A stretch of 10,392 bases of DNA, taken from the NCBI GenBank assembly GCA_937988705.1, contig CALKIA010000123.1:1-10392 (forward strand). Direction: 5' to 3'. Position 1 is the stretch's first letter. Each line of letters starts with the position of its first letter. This DNA comes from an uncultured Chloroflexota bacterium. GTDB lineage: Bacteria; Chloroflexota; Anaerolineae; Aggregatilineales; Phototrophicaceae. Positions 1 to 7,358 of this stretch are shown here, piece after piece. A program made the translations under genes and the position numbers. The notes under the pieces are model-generated. The model did no database searches, was not told the origin of the DNA, and saw only the letters and a program-made list of their open reading frames with translations.

Positions 1-756
1 GTGATGATGCTGCTCAATCAGGTGCCGCTGCGCGTCGGCGAGCTGGCGCGCGTGCTGCTGGCGACCCGTTCCGGTGTGCCCGTGGTGACGGCGGCGACCA
101 GCATCGTCGTCGAGCGTTTGATTGATATTGTGATGGTGGTCGTGCTGTTGGCGTTCGCGCTCAGCCGCCTGCCCAACGTCGATCCGCTGGTGGTGCAAAC
201 GGCGACCCTGTTTGGCGTGGTGGCGGTGTTCGGTTTCATCGTGCTGATCGTGCTCGCGCGCTATCCCGCCTTCGCCCATCGGTTGCTCGTGTGGATCGAA
301 ACGCGGCTGCCGTTCCTCAAACGGGTGAATCTCGTGCGCCGCCTCGAAGAAATGCTCGACGGGCTGAAACCGCTGACGCACCTTGGCCACGCCGCTCACG
401 CGATCGGCTGGACGATCATTGCGTGGGGGTTTTCATTAGTGACCTTCTATGCGGTGCAGCGCTCTTTAGCACTGCAAGGCTATGATCTGTGGCTGGCGGG
501 CGCGCTCACCGTGCCACTGGTCGCCTTCAGTATCGCCATTCCGGTGACCGTCGCCAGCCTCGGCCCCTTTCAAGGCGCGGTGCGCATCGGCGGGCAGGCG
601 CTCGGCCTTGCGGCCGTCGACGCCAGCACGCTCGGATTCTTGTTTCACGGCGTTACCGTGATCAGCTATGCGGTGTGGGGCGTCATCGGCTTGATCGCGC
701 TCGGCGTGTCGCTGCGCGATGTGATGACCGCGGAAAAGACCGCCCCTGTAGCGTAA
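1..756 (+). CDS. UPF0104 / LPG-synthase-type transmembrane protein, 5'-truncated
   Basis: This is the C-terminal part (251 codons visible) of an integral membrane protein of the lysylphosphatidylglycerol synthase TM-region / UPF0104 family (PF03706 type). The visible N-terminus holds the family hallmark: R-x-G-E-L-x-R at residues 11-17, then VP and ERLIDI at 38-43 leading into a hydrophobic helix. Further hydrophobic segments lie near 65-86, 132-152, 160-185 and 210-238. Members are usually a little over 300 residues, so some 70 or more residues probably lie before the window; the GTG at base 1 is most likely internal. There is no sign of the soluble aminoacyl-transfer domain of MprF, so this is the membrane-only type, often found beside glycosyltransferase and lipid-linked sugar genes. 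Substrate unknown. The family call is fairly sure and the function is not. Confidence 0.8.
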   Translation: MMMLLNQVPLRVGELARVLLATRSGVPVVTAATSIVVERLIDIVMVVVLLAFALSRLPNVDPLVVQTATLFGVVAVFGFIVLIVLARYPAFAHRLLVWIETRLPFLKRVNLVRRLEEMLDGLKPLTHLGHAAHAIGWTIIAWGFSLVTFYAVQRSLALQGYDLWLAGALTVPLVAFSIAIPVTVASLGPFQGAVRIGGQALGLAAVDASTLGFLFHGVTVISYAVWGVIGLIALGVSLRDVMTAEKTAPVA

Positions 757-795
757 CTAATTTGCTTAATGTGGACGAGTGGGCAGGTGTGTAAA

Positions 796-1014
796 CCCCC
801 TCACCCCAACCCCTCTCCCACGCAAGCGGCTGAGGGGGCGACAGTTCAATACGTAGGGGAGGGGCTTGCCCCTCCCGTTAATGGGCGAGGCAAGCCTCGC
901 CCCTACAGATGCAACCTATATCTCAAGTGTCGCCCCCTCATCCCACGCAAGCGGGGAGAGGGGCGATTCTCTCCCCTCCCTGAATTCGGGGAGGGGCCGG
1001 GGGTGGGGTCAGAA
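796..1014. repeat. Mosaic intergenic repeat with nested inverted and direct repeats
   Basis: The gap between the membrane protein gene and the hydrolase gene is almost wholly repeat. The left edge (from 796) reads CCCCTCACCCCAACCCCTCT. The right edge (to 1014) is roughly its reverse complement, rich in GGGGAGGGG and GGGGTGGGG. Inside, TGAGGGGGCGACA (831-843) is matched exactly in inverted orientation at 928-940, a 13-base arm. TCCCACGCAAGCGG occurs twice in direct orientation (816-829 and 941-954). A separate twin palindrome sits in the centre (853-906). Such C-rich/G-rich blocks are known as dispersed non-coding repeats in Chloroflexota and some other bacteria. They read through as proline-rich or glycine-rich false protein, so open frames across here should be ignored. 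No transposase or target-site duplication was identified. Confidence 0.75.
853..906. repeat. Twin palindrome nested in the mosaic repeat
   Basis: Two 24-base arms (853-876 and 883-906), separated by GTTAAT, are inverted copies of each other with 20 of 24 positions matching. Each arm also contains its own perfect palindrome. At 857-876, GGGAGGGGC and GCCCCTCCC flank TT. At 883-902, GGGCGAGGC and GCCTCGCCC flank AA. The four differences between arms are two paired substitutions that keep each local hairpin perfect. The piece begins with GTAGGGG and ends with CCCCTAC, and looks like a discrete unit sitting inside the larger repeat. Confidence 0.75.
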
Positions 1015-1086
1015 TGTGATCTTTTCAATGCGCTCAGGCCACATCCCTTGTATTTTCAGACCTGTACCACTAAGGAAGTAAACAGC

Positions 1087-1833
1087 ATGCCATTTATAGA
1101 TCTGGCAACGGGGGCGCGCTTTCATTACGAGGACGTCGGTCAAGGCGTGCCCGTGGTGGTCTTGCACGGCCGGTTCGGGACGGCGCGCGTCGATCTGGGG
1201 AACCTGATCGACTGGCTGAGCGCCGACGGCTACCGCGTCTACGGCCCGTCGCTGCGTGGGTACGGCGAATCGACGCCTAAGCCGCGTGATTTCCCCGTCG
1301 ACTTTTATCACCGTGACGCCCGCGACGTGATCGCCTTCATGGACGCGCTGAACATCGAGCAGGCGCATCTCATCGGCTATTCGGATGGTGGCGAGACAGC
1401 GCTCGTGGCGGCGGGACTTGCGCCGGAACGTTTTAAGTCGGTGGCGGTGTGGGGCGCGATCGGTTACTTTGGTGAGATCATCCGCCCCGTGGTGCAGGCC
1501 AATTACCCGGCGACATGGATGGACGAAGAAACCAAGCAGCTCCACGGCATCACCGATCCGAATCCGATGGTGCTGCAATGGGTGCAGGCGCTCAAATTCG
1601 TGATCGATTCCGGTGGGGACGTGAGCCTGAGTCTTGCGCCGCAGATCAGCGCGCCCGTGCTGCTCATGCTTGGCGCACAGGATCGCCTGAATCCGGAAGC
1701 CTACGGCCAGAATTTTGTCGATCGGACGCCGCATGGTCGGCTCGTGATGTTCAATACGGGGCACGGCATTCACGATGAGGATTGGACGAGTTTCAAACGT
1801 GTGCTGGGGGAATTCCTAAAAAAATCTGAATAA
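1087..1833 (+). CDS. Alpha/beta-fold hydrolase
   Basis: A 248-residue serine hydrolase of the alpha/beta-hydrolase fold, predicted cytoplasmic because no signal peptide or membrane helix is seen. The first strand and oxyanion region is VVVLHGRFG (23-31). The nucleophile elbow is GYSDGG with Ser99. The acid is Asp199 in LGAQDRLNP, and the base is His226 in NTGHGIH. A cap segment lies around 125-180. GYSDGG and the overall length recall the biphenyl hydrolase-like / valacyclovir hydrolase branch, so an esterase or amidase role is likely, but the substrate cannot be read. The start is the ATG at 1087, with AAGGAAG at 1073-1079 as ribosome binding site. The frame stays open upstream to about 769, but that stretch is repeat DNA and should not be included. 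It lies 101 bases before a sensor kinase gene; no functional link is evident. Confidence 0.85.
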   Translation: MPFIDLATGARFHYEDVGQGVPVVVLHGRFGTARVDLGNLIDWLSADGYRVYGPSLRGYGESTPKPRDFPVDFYHRDARDVIAFMDALNIEQAHLIGYSDGGETALVAAGLAPERFKSVAVWGAIGYFGEIIRPVVQANYPATWMDEETKQLHGITDPNPMVLQWVQALKFVIDSGGDVSLSLAPQISAPVLLMLGAQDRLNPEAYGQNFVDRTPHGRLVMFNTGHGIHDEDWTSFKRVLGEFLKKSE

Positions 1834-1934
1834 TTAGCCAACTCCCAGCGAATCCTGTACGATTTTTGACAATTACGGCTAAGATGTGATCTGGCGCATT
1901 TTTTAAGACCCGCATCGGGCGAATCGTTCAGGCT

Positions 1935-3800
1935 ATGACGCTGCGACTGAAAACACTGACTCTCACCGGGATCACGCTGATTATCCTGATCAGTGCCCTC
2001 TATGTCGCACTGCGTTCGATTCTCCTCAATGGGTTCACAGCGCTGGAACAGCGCGAGATTCGCACCGAAGTCAACGGGGTGACGAATTTTCTCGTGTCCG
2101 AAGCGGACGACATGTACAACCTCCTGGCCGACTGGTCGAGTTGGGATGACGCGTACGCGTTCGCCGCCGACGGCAATCAGGCCTTCATTACCAACAACGT
2201 GCTGTATCCAGACATCTTCGATACGCTGAAAATTAACGTCATCGCGTTTCTGGATCGGCAGGGCAATGTGGCCTACATCGGCGGGATGAAGCCGAACGGT
2301 TCGAGCATGAGCCAGAGCCAGCTTACGCCCTATCTGGATACCCTCCGAGCTTATCATGATTTGCGGGCGCCGCTGGAGTTTTCGGGCTTCATCACGGTTA
2401 ACCATCAAGCAGTCATGGTCGCTGGGCGTCCCATTCTCGACAATCGTTCAAGCAGAGCGGCCAACGGTACGCTGATCTGGGCGCGGATTCTCGACCAGAC
2501 AACTCTGGGACAATATACCGAGTCGCTGGCCCACCGTTTTTCACTCTCCACCACGACCGATCCTGCGCTGACTACGACCGACCAGACCGCCATCGATGAA
2601 TTATTGACGTCGGACGTTAAGTATGTCACCGATACTTCCCATGCGCGGGTAGCCTACGGCTATACGCTGCTTGACGATCTGAACGGCAGCGCCAGCATCA
2701 TTGTTCAGGTCGCCGTGGGGCGCGAAGTGTTTCGTGAAGGGCTGGAAAGTACCCTGTACTATCTGGTCACCCTGTTGATCGTCGGCTTGATTCTGATTTT
2801 GTGTGTGCTGTACGTCCTCGAAAACTTTGTGCTCGTCCCGATTTTGCGGCTGAGTCAGGATGTGCGCACGATCGGCACCACGCACGATTTCAGCACGCGC
2901 CTGCCCGTGCGTGGCAAAGATGAGCTGGCGCATCTGGCGACAGGCATCAACACGCTGCTGGAAGCGGTGGAAACCTCCTCCGAGGCGCTGCGGCAGTTGA
3001 ACGTCGATCTGGAAAGCCGGGTGAACGAACGCACCGGCGAGATTGAAGAGAAGAACCGCGAACTCGCGCGGATGCAAGCGCAGAAAGATGTCTTCTTTGC
3101 GCGGGCGTCGCATGAACTGCGCACGCCGCTCACGAATATCATCACGCGGGTGTACCTGCTGGAAAAACAGCCGCAGCAGTTGGAAGCGCATCTGCGCGTG
3201 CTGAAGCTGGTGTCTACGTACATGCGCGATCTGATCAACGAAATTCTGGAGATCTCGCGCATTCAGCGCGGCTCGATCACGCTCAACCGTACGCGGCTCG
3301 ATCTTCAAACGCTTGTCCGGGATGTCATTGATATGCAGCAGCCCGAAGCGGACAAGGCCGCATTGACACTGCGGGCGCAGATGAGCGATGTGCCGATCTG
3401 CATCTCGGCGGATCACAAGCGTATGACGCAGATTCTGACGAATCTGGTCACTAATGCGATCCACTACACGCCCGAAAACGGCGAAATTGTGGTTGAGGTC
3501 TACTGTACTGCCGATCAACGGGCGGTCATCAGTGTGCACGATAACGGTTTGGGGATCGCGGAAGAACACCTCTCCCATTTGTTCGAGCCGTTCTTCCGCG
3601 CACGTGAGGATATCAGCTTCGGCACAGGCTTAGGTCTGATGATCGTGCGCGAGCTGGTTAAGCTCCACGATGGCGAGATCACGGTTGACAGCGAAGTCGG
3701 CCGGGGCAGTACCTTCACCGTGAGCTTGCCGCAAATCAAGGCGAAACCCGCCGAGCCTGCTTCCGCCTTAGTTAGCGCACAACATACAGGTACAGACTGA
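1935..3800 (+). CDS. CHASE4-domain membrane sensor histidine kinase
   Basis: A complete 621-residue class I sensor kinase. A first membrane helix (about 8-30) leads into an extracytoplasmic CHASE4 domain (about 35-265), recognised by DWSSWDDAYAF at 66-76 and the strand region after it. A second helix (about 274-298) is followed by HAMP (about 299-350) and a short coiled coil (350-385). HisKA has the phospho-acceptor His393 in ASHELRTPL. The HATPase domain has its N box at 499-507 (Asn503, Asn507), G1 DNGLGI at 536-541, F box FEPFF at 550-554 and G2 GTGLGL at 563-568, so it should be an active kinase. The ligand of CHASE4 is not known. No response regulator is in the window, so the kinase is orphan as seen here. 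The ATG is the only usable start, since a stop in frame lies at 1887. No Shine-Dalgarno sequence precedes it. A perfect TTGACA is at 1866-1871 but lacks a good -10 partner. The last 29 bases overlap the convergent gene. Confidence 0.92.
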   Translation: MTLRLKTLTLTGITLIILISALYVALRSILLNGFTALEQREIRTEVNGVTNFLVSEADDMYNLLADWSSWDDAYAFAADGNQAFITNNVLYPDIFDTLKINVIAFLDRQGNVAYIGGMKPNGSSMSQSQLTPYLDTLRAYHDLRAPLEFSGFITVNHQAVMVAGRPILDNRSSRAANGTLIWARILDQTTLGQYTESLAHRFSLSTTTDPALTTTDQTAIDELLTSDVKYVTDTSHARVAYGYTLLDDLNGSASIIVQVAVGREVFREGLESTLYYLVTLLIVGLILILCVLYVLENFVLVPILRLSQDVRTIGTTHDFSTRLPVRGKDELAHLATGINTLLEAVETSSEALRQLNVDLESRVNERTGEIEEKNRELARMQAQKDVFFARASHELRTPLTNIITRVYLLEKQPQQLEAHLRVLKLVSTYMRDLINEILEISRIQRGSITLNRTRLDLQTLVRDVIDMQQPEADKAALTLRAQMSDVPICISADHKRMTQILTNLVTNAIHYTPENGEIVVEVYCTADQRAVISVHDNGLGIAEEHLSHLFEPFFRAREDISFGTGLGLMIVRELVKLHDGEITVDSEVGRGSTFTVSLPQIKAKPAEPASALVSAQHTGTD

Positions 3801-4875
3801 ACAGCGTCGCGAACGCCGACAGTACGACCGATAGTTTGATGAAAAATTCCACCTGCGATTCAAGAACCGTCAACTGTCGGTCGACGTGCCCCTTGTCCGG
3901 CATTTGCTGGCGGTGGCGATAGATCCAGCGCATCGGCAGCTGCAGCACCGGGATGGCGAACAACGACCAGACGAAATACCCGCCCGCCATCACCAAGAAG
4001 GTGGGCATTTTGTCGTCCTGCAAGAACGGGATGAGCACGAAGGAGATCATCGCCGTCCAGATGAACATCACCAGTGTTTTGACATAACGCAGCATCAGCC
4101 GGCGGAGATACAGAATGTGCCGGACGAGCGCCAGTTCCGTATTCGCCACTTCGCGCACGAGCGATCGCTCCAGCGTGCGCGCAAGTCCGAGCGCCGCGTT
4201 GAACCGTTCGACCGTCTGCCGGTCAGCATCGGCGGGGAGCACCGCCTGTTCCTCCAGCACTTCCCAGCGCCGCGTCGCCGGGATGATCTTGCCGTCGGTG
4301 TTGCGGATCGTCTCGTCAAAGTACTTTTCCCGCTTCTCGTTGCTAAAGGGGATCGTGTAGTTGATCGAGCTGCTGTGATACTGGTACTCGAACACGCCCC
4401 GTTTCACCGTCTCCGATTCGTCCGGCGAAAACGCCAACCCGCCCAACGCAAAGGACGGCGTGATCAGGCTGGGGTTAAACCCCGGCGTGTAGATGGTGAA
4501 GTAGAAGTGGACAATGTCTTTGAGCAGCAGGTACAACGCATAGAGCGGGATGCTCAGCGACAGGATGACCGGATACGCCAAACACAGGTAGAGCACGACC
4601 ATTCCGAGCAGTTGCTGGTTCCCCAGCGCCGGAAACGTATCGGTCATGTGCTCTAGAAAGATCTTGATGATGGTGACGACTTCATCTTTGAAAAAAACGG
4701 GCAGCAGGACGAGCAGCCCCGCGCCGCCAATGAAGGCCGTGGCGATGCGGTGCAGCGTGGAGAGCCGCACTTCACAGCGCTGCAAAAAGGCGCGCATGGC
4801 ATTGCGTTCTTGTTCGGTGAGGGGCGGGCTGACAGCTTCCGTTTGCGTGGTGTCGTTGATAGTTGCAGTGGTCAT
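3772..4875 (-). CDS. Multi-pass membrane protein of unknown function
   Basis: A 367-residue integral membrane protein that I do not recognise. After a polar N-terminus there are hydrophobic segments at about 44-62, 88-118 (long, perhaps two short helices or a re-entrant pair), 266-286, 291-313 and 343-365. Between the second and third lies a soluble region of about 145 residues, with FSPDESETVKRGVFEYQYH around 149-167 and charged helices at 205-265. The C-terminal helix ends almost at the stop. No catalytic motif, transporter signature or cysteine cluster is visible. The start chosen is the ATG at 4875 (MTTATIND), preceded by a weak GGAAA; the frame stays open 26 codons further upstream without better support. 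Its 3' end overlaps the sensor kinase gene tail to tail by 29 bases. It lies 138 bases downstream of the dehydrogenase operon on the same strand, separated by a strong hairpin. Confidence 0.75.
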   Translation of the reverse strand: MTTATINDTTQTEAVSPPLTEQERNAMRAFLQRCEVRLSTLHRIATAFIGGAGLLVLLPVFFKDEVVTIIKIFLEHMTDTFPALGNQQLLGMVVLYLCLAYPVILSLSIPLYALYLLLKDIVHFYFTIYTPGFNPSLITPSFALGGLAFSPDESETVKRGVFEYQYHSSSINYTIPFSNEKREKYFDETIRNTDGKIIPATRRWEVLEEQAVLPADADRQTVERFNAALGLARTLERSLVREVANTELALVRHILYLRRLMLRYVKTLVMFIWTAMISFVLIPFLQDDKMPTFLVMAGGYFVWSLFAIPVLQLPMRWIYRHRQQMPDKGHVDRQLTVLESQVEFFIKLSVVLSAFATLFSLYLYVVR

Positions 4876-4953
4876 GAGGTTTCCAGTTTTCAGTTCACAT
4901 ACAGCGTACAGCCAAGATCGGTGGATCTGCCTCAAGGGTTCGGGGCAAAGCAC

Positions 4954-4976
4954 GGGCAGACCTGGTGGGTCTGCCC
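4954..4976 (-). terminator. GC-rich hairpin after the dehydrogenase operon, candidate terminator
   Basis: GGGCAGACC (4954-4962) and GGTCTGCCC (4968-4976) form a perfect 9-base-pair stem with a five-base loop. It starts 37 bases past the E2 stop on the minus strand, in the 138-base gap before the membrane protein gene. No real U-tract follows, so it may be a weak terminator, an mRNA 3'-end stabiliser, or simply a member of the short palindrome set seen in other gaps of this window. Confidence 0.45.
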
Positions 4977-5013
4977 TGACTGTTCACATTGAACTGTCTA
5001 ATTGCTGCTTGGA

Positions 5014-6372
5014 CTAGATGAGACGCATGGGTGCTTCGATATATTTCTTGAACGCTTGCAGGAACTGGGCACCTTCGGCGCCGTCGCTCACCCGATGATC
5101 GACGCTGATGGTCACGCGCAGTCGGTTACCCACGCCGAGCGAGCCATCCGGCTTGACGACCGGAATTTTCAGCGCGGTGCCGATCGCCAGAATCCCGGCT
5201 TCCGGCGGGTTGATGATGGCGAGGAAGTGCTCGACATCATATGCGCCGAGATTGCTCACGGTGAAGGTGCTGCCCTGAATATCGTCCGGCTTGACCTTGC
5301 CTTCGCGGGCGCGCCCGATCATTTCTTTGTTGAGCTGCGCCAGCGCGCTCAGTGACAGCCGATCCGCGTCTTTGGCGACCACATTGACCAGACCGCCACC
5401 GGGGAGCGCAACCGCGATCCCGATGTTGATCCGCTTGTGGCGCACCAGCTTGTCGCCGTAGTAATGCGTGTTCAGGTTCGGGAATTCGCGCAGCGTGAGC
5501 GCCGTCGCCTTGACGATCAGGTCGTTCACGCTGATCTTGTGCGCGTCGTCCAACCCGGCGTTGATCTGCTTGCGGAAGTCAAGCAGCGCTTCGACATCCA
5601 TCTCACTGGTGAGATAGAAGTGCGGCGTCTGCTGCTTGGCATCGATCATGCGGCGCGCGATGCGCGTGCGGATCTTGGTCGTGTCGATGATTTCGACATC
5701 CGGGCCGGACGGCAGTTCCCCGAACTGCTGCGCGCCGAGCGTCGGCGTCACCGAGGGCGAGATGGCGGTCGGCTGCGCCTGTGCGACCGGGGGCTGCCAC
5801 GCTTCGACATCGGCCTTGATGATGCGGCCACCGGGGCCAGTGCCCTGCACCTGGCGCAGGTCGATGTTGCGTTCGCGCGCAATGGCGCGCGCGACCGGGG
5901 ACGCCTTGAGGCCGTCCGGCAGATTCTCGTCACTCTCATCTTCACGGGCGGGCGCGGGCGACTGCGCCGGACGCTGCTGCGGCGGCGGGGGTGGGCTGCC
6001 ACCACCGGGCCGGGTGGGCGTGACGGAGGGCGAAATCGCCGTGGGGGTGACGGACGGCGAGATAGCGGTCGGCGCGGACATGGCTGCGGGACGCTGCGCA
6101 GGTGCGCCGCCGTTCGCCGCGGGCACATCTTCACCCGGCGCACCCACCCAGCCAATCACTGAGCCGACTTTGAGCGACGATCCCGGTTCGCCCACCAGCG
6201 CGAGCAGCGTACCGCTCGCTTCGGCAGGCACTTCGACAGTCGCCTTGTCCGTTTCGATCTCCGCGATCACATCGCCTGCATTGATTTGATCGCCTACTTT
6301 TTTCGTCCAGTTGAGCAGCACACCCTCGGTCATATCCGAGCCGAGGTTCGGCATTTTGATCTGTTGGGCCAT
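5014..6372 (-). CDS. pdhC: 2-oxoacid dehydrogenase dihydrolipoyllysine acyltransferase (E2), probably pyruvate
   Basis: A 452-residue E2 core subunit, which transfers the acyl group from lipoamide to CoA. One lipoyl domain (about 3-79) carries the attachment Lys43 in ETDKATVEV. A Pro-rich linker (about 85-150) leads to the peripheral-subunit-binding domain (about 155-192, ASPVARAIARE then GTGPGGRI). A second linker follows, then the catalytic domain (about 225-452) with SVDHRVSDG, where His426 and Asp430 are the expected catalytic pair. The N-terminus MAQQIKMPNLGSDM is typical of the family. It is the third gene of E1 alpha-E1 beta-E2: its ATG lies two bases after the E1 beta stop, with AGGTG inside the end of E1 beta as ribosome binding site. 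The linkers hold three copies of TAISPSVTP. Pyruvate is favoured from gene order and E1 features, but acetoin or branched-chain 2-oxoacids cannot be excluded. Confidence 0.93.
   Translation of the reverse strand: MAQQIKMPNLGSDMTEGVLLNWTKKVGDQINAGDVIAEIETDKATVEVPAEASGTLLALVGEPGSSLKVGSVIGWVGAPGEDVPAANGGAPAQRPAAMSAPTAISPSVTPTAISPSVTPTRPGGGSPPPPPQQRPAQSPAPAREDESDENLPDGLKASPVARAIARERNIDLRQVQGTGPGGRIIKADVEAWQPPVAQAQPTAISPSVTPTLGAQQFGELPSGPDVEIIDTTKIRTRIARRMIDAKQQTPHFYLTSEMDVEALLDFRKQINAGLDDAHKISVNDLIVKATALTLREFPNLNTHYYGDKLVRHKRINIGIAVALPGGGLVNVVAKDADRLSLSALAQLNKEMIGRAREGKVKPDDIQGSTFTVSNLGAYDVEHFLAIINPPEAGILAIGTALKIPVVKPDGSLGVGNRLRVTISVDHRVSDGAEGAQFLQAFKKYIEAPMRLI
5740..5772 (-). repeat. Third copy of the E2 linker repeat, on the far side of the E3-binding domain
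   Basis: Codons 201-211 encode PTAISPSVTPT again, 80 residues after the tandem pair and just after the peripheral-subunit-binding domain. The same motif thus borders both flexible linkers of E2. Its codons differ from both other copies. Confidence 0.85.
6013..6072 (-). repeat. Tandem 9-residue linker repeat in E2 (two copies)
   Basis: Codons 101-120 of E2 encode PTAISPSVTP followed directly by a second TAISPSVTP and a Thr, a 27-base period. The two copies use different synonymous codons at several positions, so the protein sequence is kept better than the DNA. Confidence 0.85.
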
Positions 6373-6374
6373 GT

Positions 6375-7352
6375 CTACAGCACCTTTTTCACAGCATCCA
6401 CGACTTTTTGAGCGTTGGGCAGCGCCATCAGCTCGATTTCGGCGGCGTAGGGCAGTGGAACATCCATTGCGCTCACCCGCTGGATTGGCGCGTCCATGTA
6501 ATCGAACGCCGCCTCCTGTAACTGCGCCGCGATTTCACTGCCAAAGCTGAAGTGCGGCAGCGATTCTTCGACCACGACACAGCGGTTGGTCTTCTTGAAG
6601 CTCTCGAACACCGGCTCAAGGTCGAGCGGGCGCAGCCAGCGCAGGTCGACCACTTCGGCTTCGATGCCTTCCTTCGCCAGCATATCCGCCGCTTGCAGCG
6701 ACCATTCGACACCGCGCGCGTAGGTCACCAGCGTGACATCCTTGCCGTGCCGCTTGACGTCGCTCTTGCCGACGGGGAGCACATATTCTTCTTCCGGCAC
6801 GGGCGACGGCTTGGGATACAGCGCAATCGACTCGGTGAACAGCACCGGGTTATCGTCGCGGATGGCCGCCTTCAGCATGCCCTTCGCGTCGTAGGCGTTG
6901 GCTGGGCAGGCGACATACAGGCCGGGGAAGTGCGCGAAAATTGGTTCGGGCGTGTGCGAGTGCGTCGCCGTCGCCTGATTGCCCCAACCGGACGCGCAGC
7001 GGATGACCATCGGGCACTTGAACTGCCCGTTGAACATGTAATGCACTTTCGCGCCGTGATTGATAATCGCATCAATGGCGAGGAAGGCAAAGTTGATCGT
7101 CATGATCTCGGCGACGGGGCGGAGACCCGCCATGGCCGCGCCGACCGCCGCCCCCGCGATCACCATCTCGCTGATCGGGGTGTCACGGACGCGTCTTGGA
7201 CCAAATTCTTCGAGAAAGCCGCGGGTGACGCGGTGGGTTCCCTGCCAGGCGCCCACTTCCTCGCCCATAACGAAGACGGTTTCATCGCGGAGCATTTCTT
7301 CGCGCAAGGCAGCGCGCAGCGCCTCGCGCATGGGCATATTCTTTTCAGCCAT
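6375..7352 (-). CDS. pdhB: 2-oxoacid dehydrogenase E1 component beta subunit
   Basis: A 325-residue E1 beta, full length for the family. With E1 alpha it forms the thiamine-diphosphate-dependent decarboxylase that loads the lipoyl group of E2. The N-terminal pyrimidine-binding domain shows MGEEVG (29-34), VRDTPISE with the cofactor-contacting Glu62, and the region 123-140 with His131 in ATHSHTPE, where many homologues have QHSQS. The C-terminal transketolase domain has LVTYARGVEW (208-217) and EVVDLRWLRPLD (233-244). Its ATG lies six bases after the E1 alpha stop, and TGAGGAAGCATG shows the upstream stop codon merging into the ribosome binding site, so translational coupling is likely. The stop lies two bases before the E2 start. 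Confidence 0.93.
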   Translation of the reverse strand: MAEKNMPMREALRAALREEMLRDETVFVMGEEVGAWQGTHRVTRGFLEEFGPRRVRDTPISEMVIAGAAVGAAMAGLRPVAEIMTINFAFLAIDAIINHGAKVHYMFNGQFKCPMVIRCASGWGNQATATHSHTPEPIFAHFPGLYVACPANAYDAKGMLKAAIRDDNPVLFTESIALYPKPSPVPEEEYVLPVGKSDVKRHGKDVTLVTYARGVEWSLQAADMLAKEGIEAEVVDLRWLRPLDLEPVFESFKKTNRCVVVEESLPHFSFGSEIAAQLQEAAFDYMDAPIQRVSAMDVPLPYAAEIELMALPNAQKVVDAVKKVL

Positions 7353-7358
7353 GCTTCC

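Noticed and set aside
796..1014. CRISPR array or tandem repeat
   Set aside because: The repeats are two-copy and mixed in orientation, without regular spacers.
769..1086. N-terminal extension of the hydrolase into a 354-codon protein
   Set aside because: The extra 106 codons are translated repeat DNA, and a good ribosome binding site precedes the ATG at 1087.
1866..1894. Promoter of the sensor kinase from the perfect TTGACA at 1866-1871
   Set aside because: No acceptable -10 hexamer occurs 16-18 bases downstream.
4876..4953. 26-codon upstream extension of the unknown membrane protein
   Set aside because: The ATG at 4875 starts a typical polar N-terminus, and the extension has no ribosome binding site and unusual Cys/Trp content.
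4891..4996. CAGTTCA (4891-4897) and TGAACTG (4990-4996) as terminal inverted repeats of a small element
   Set aside because: Only seven bases, no target duplication, and no other element features.
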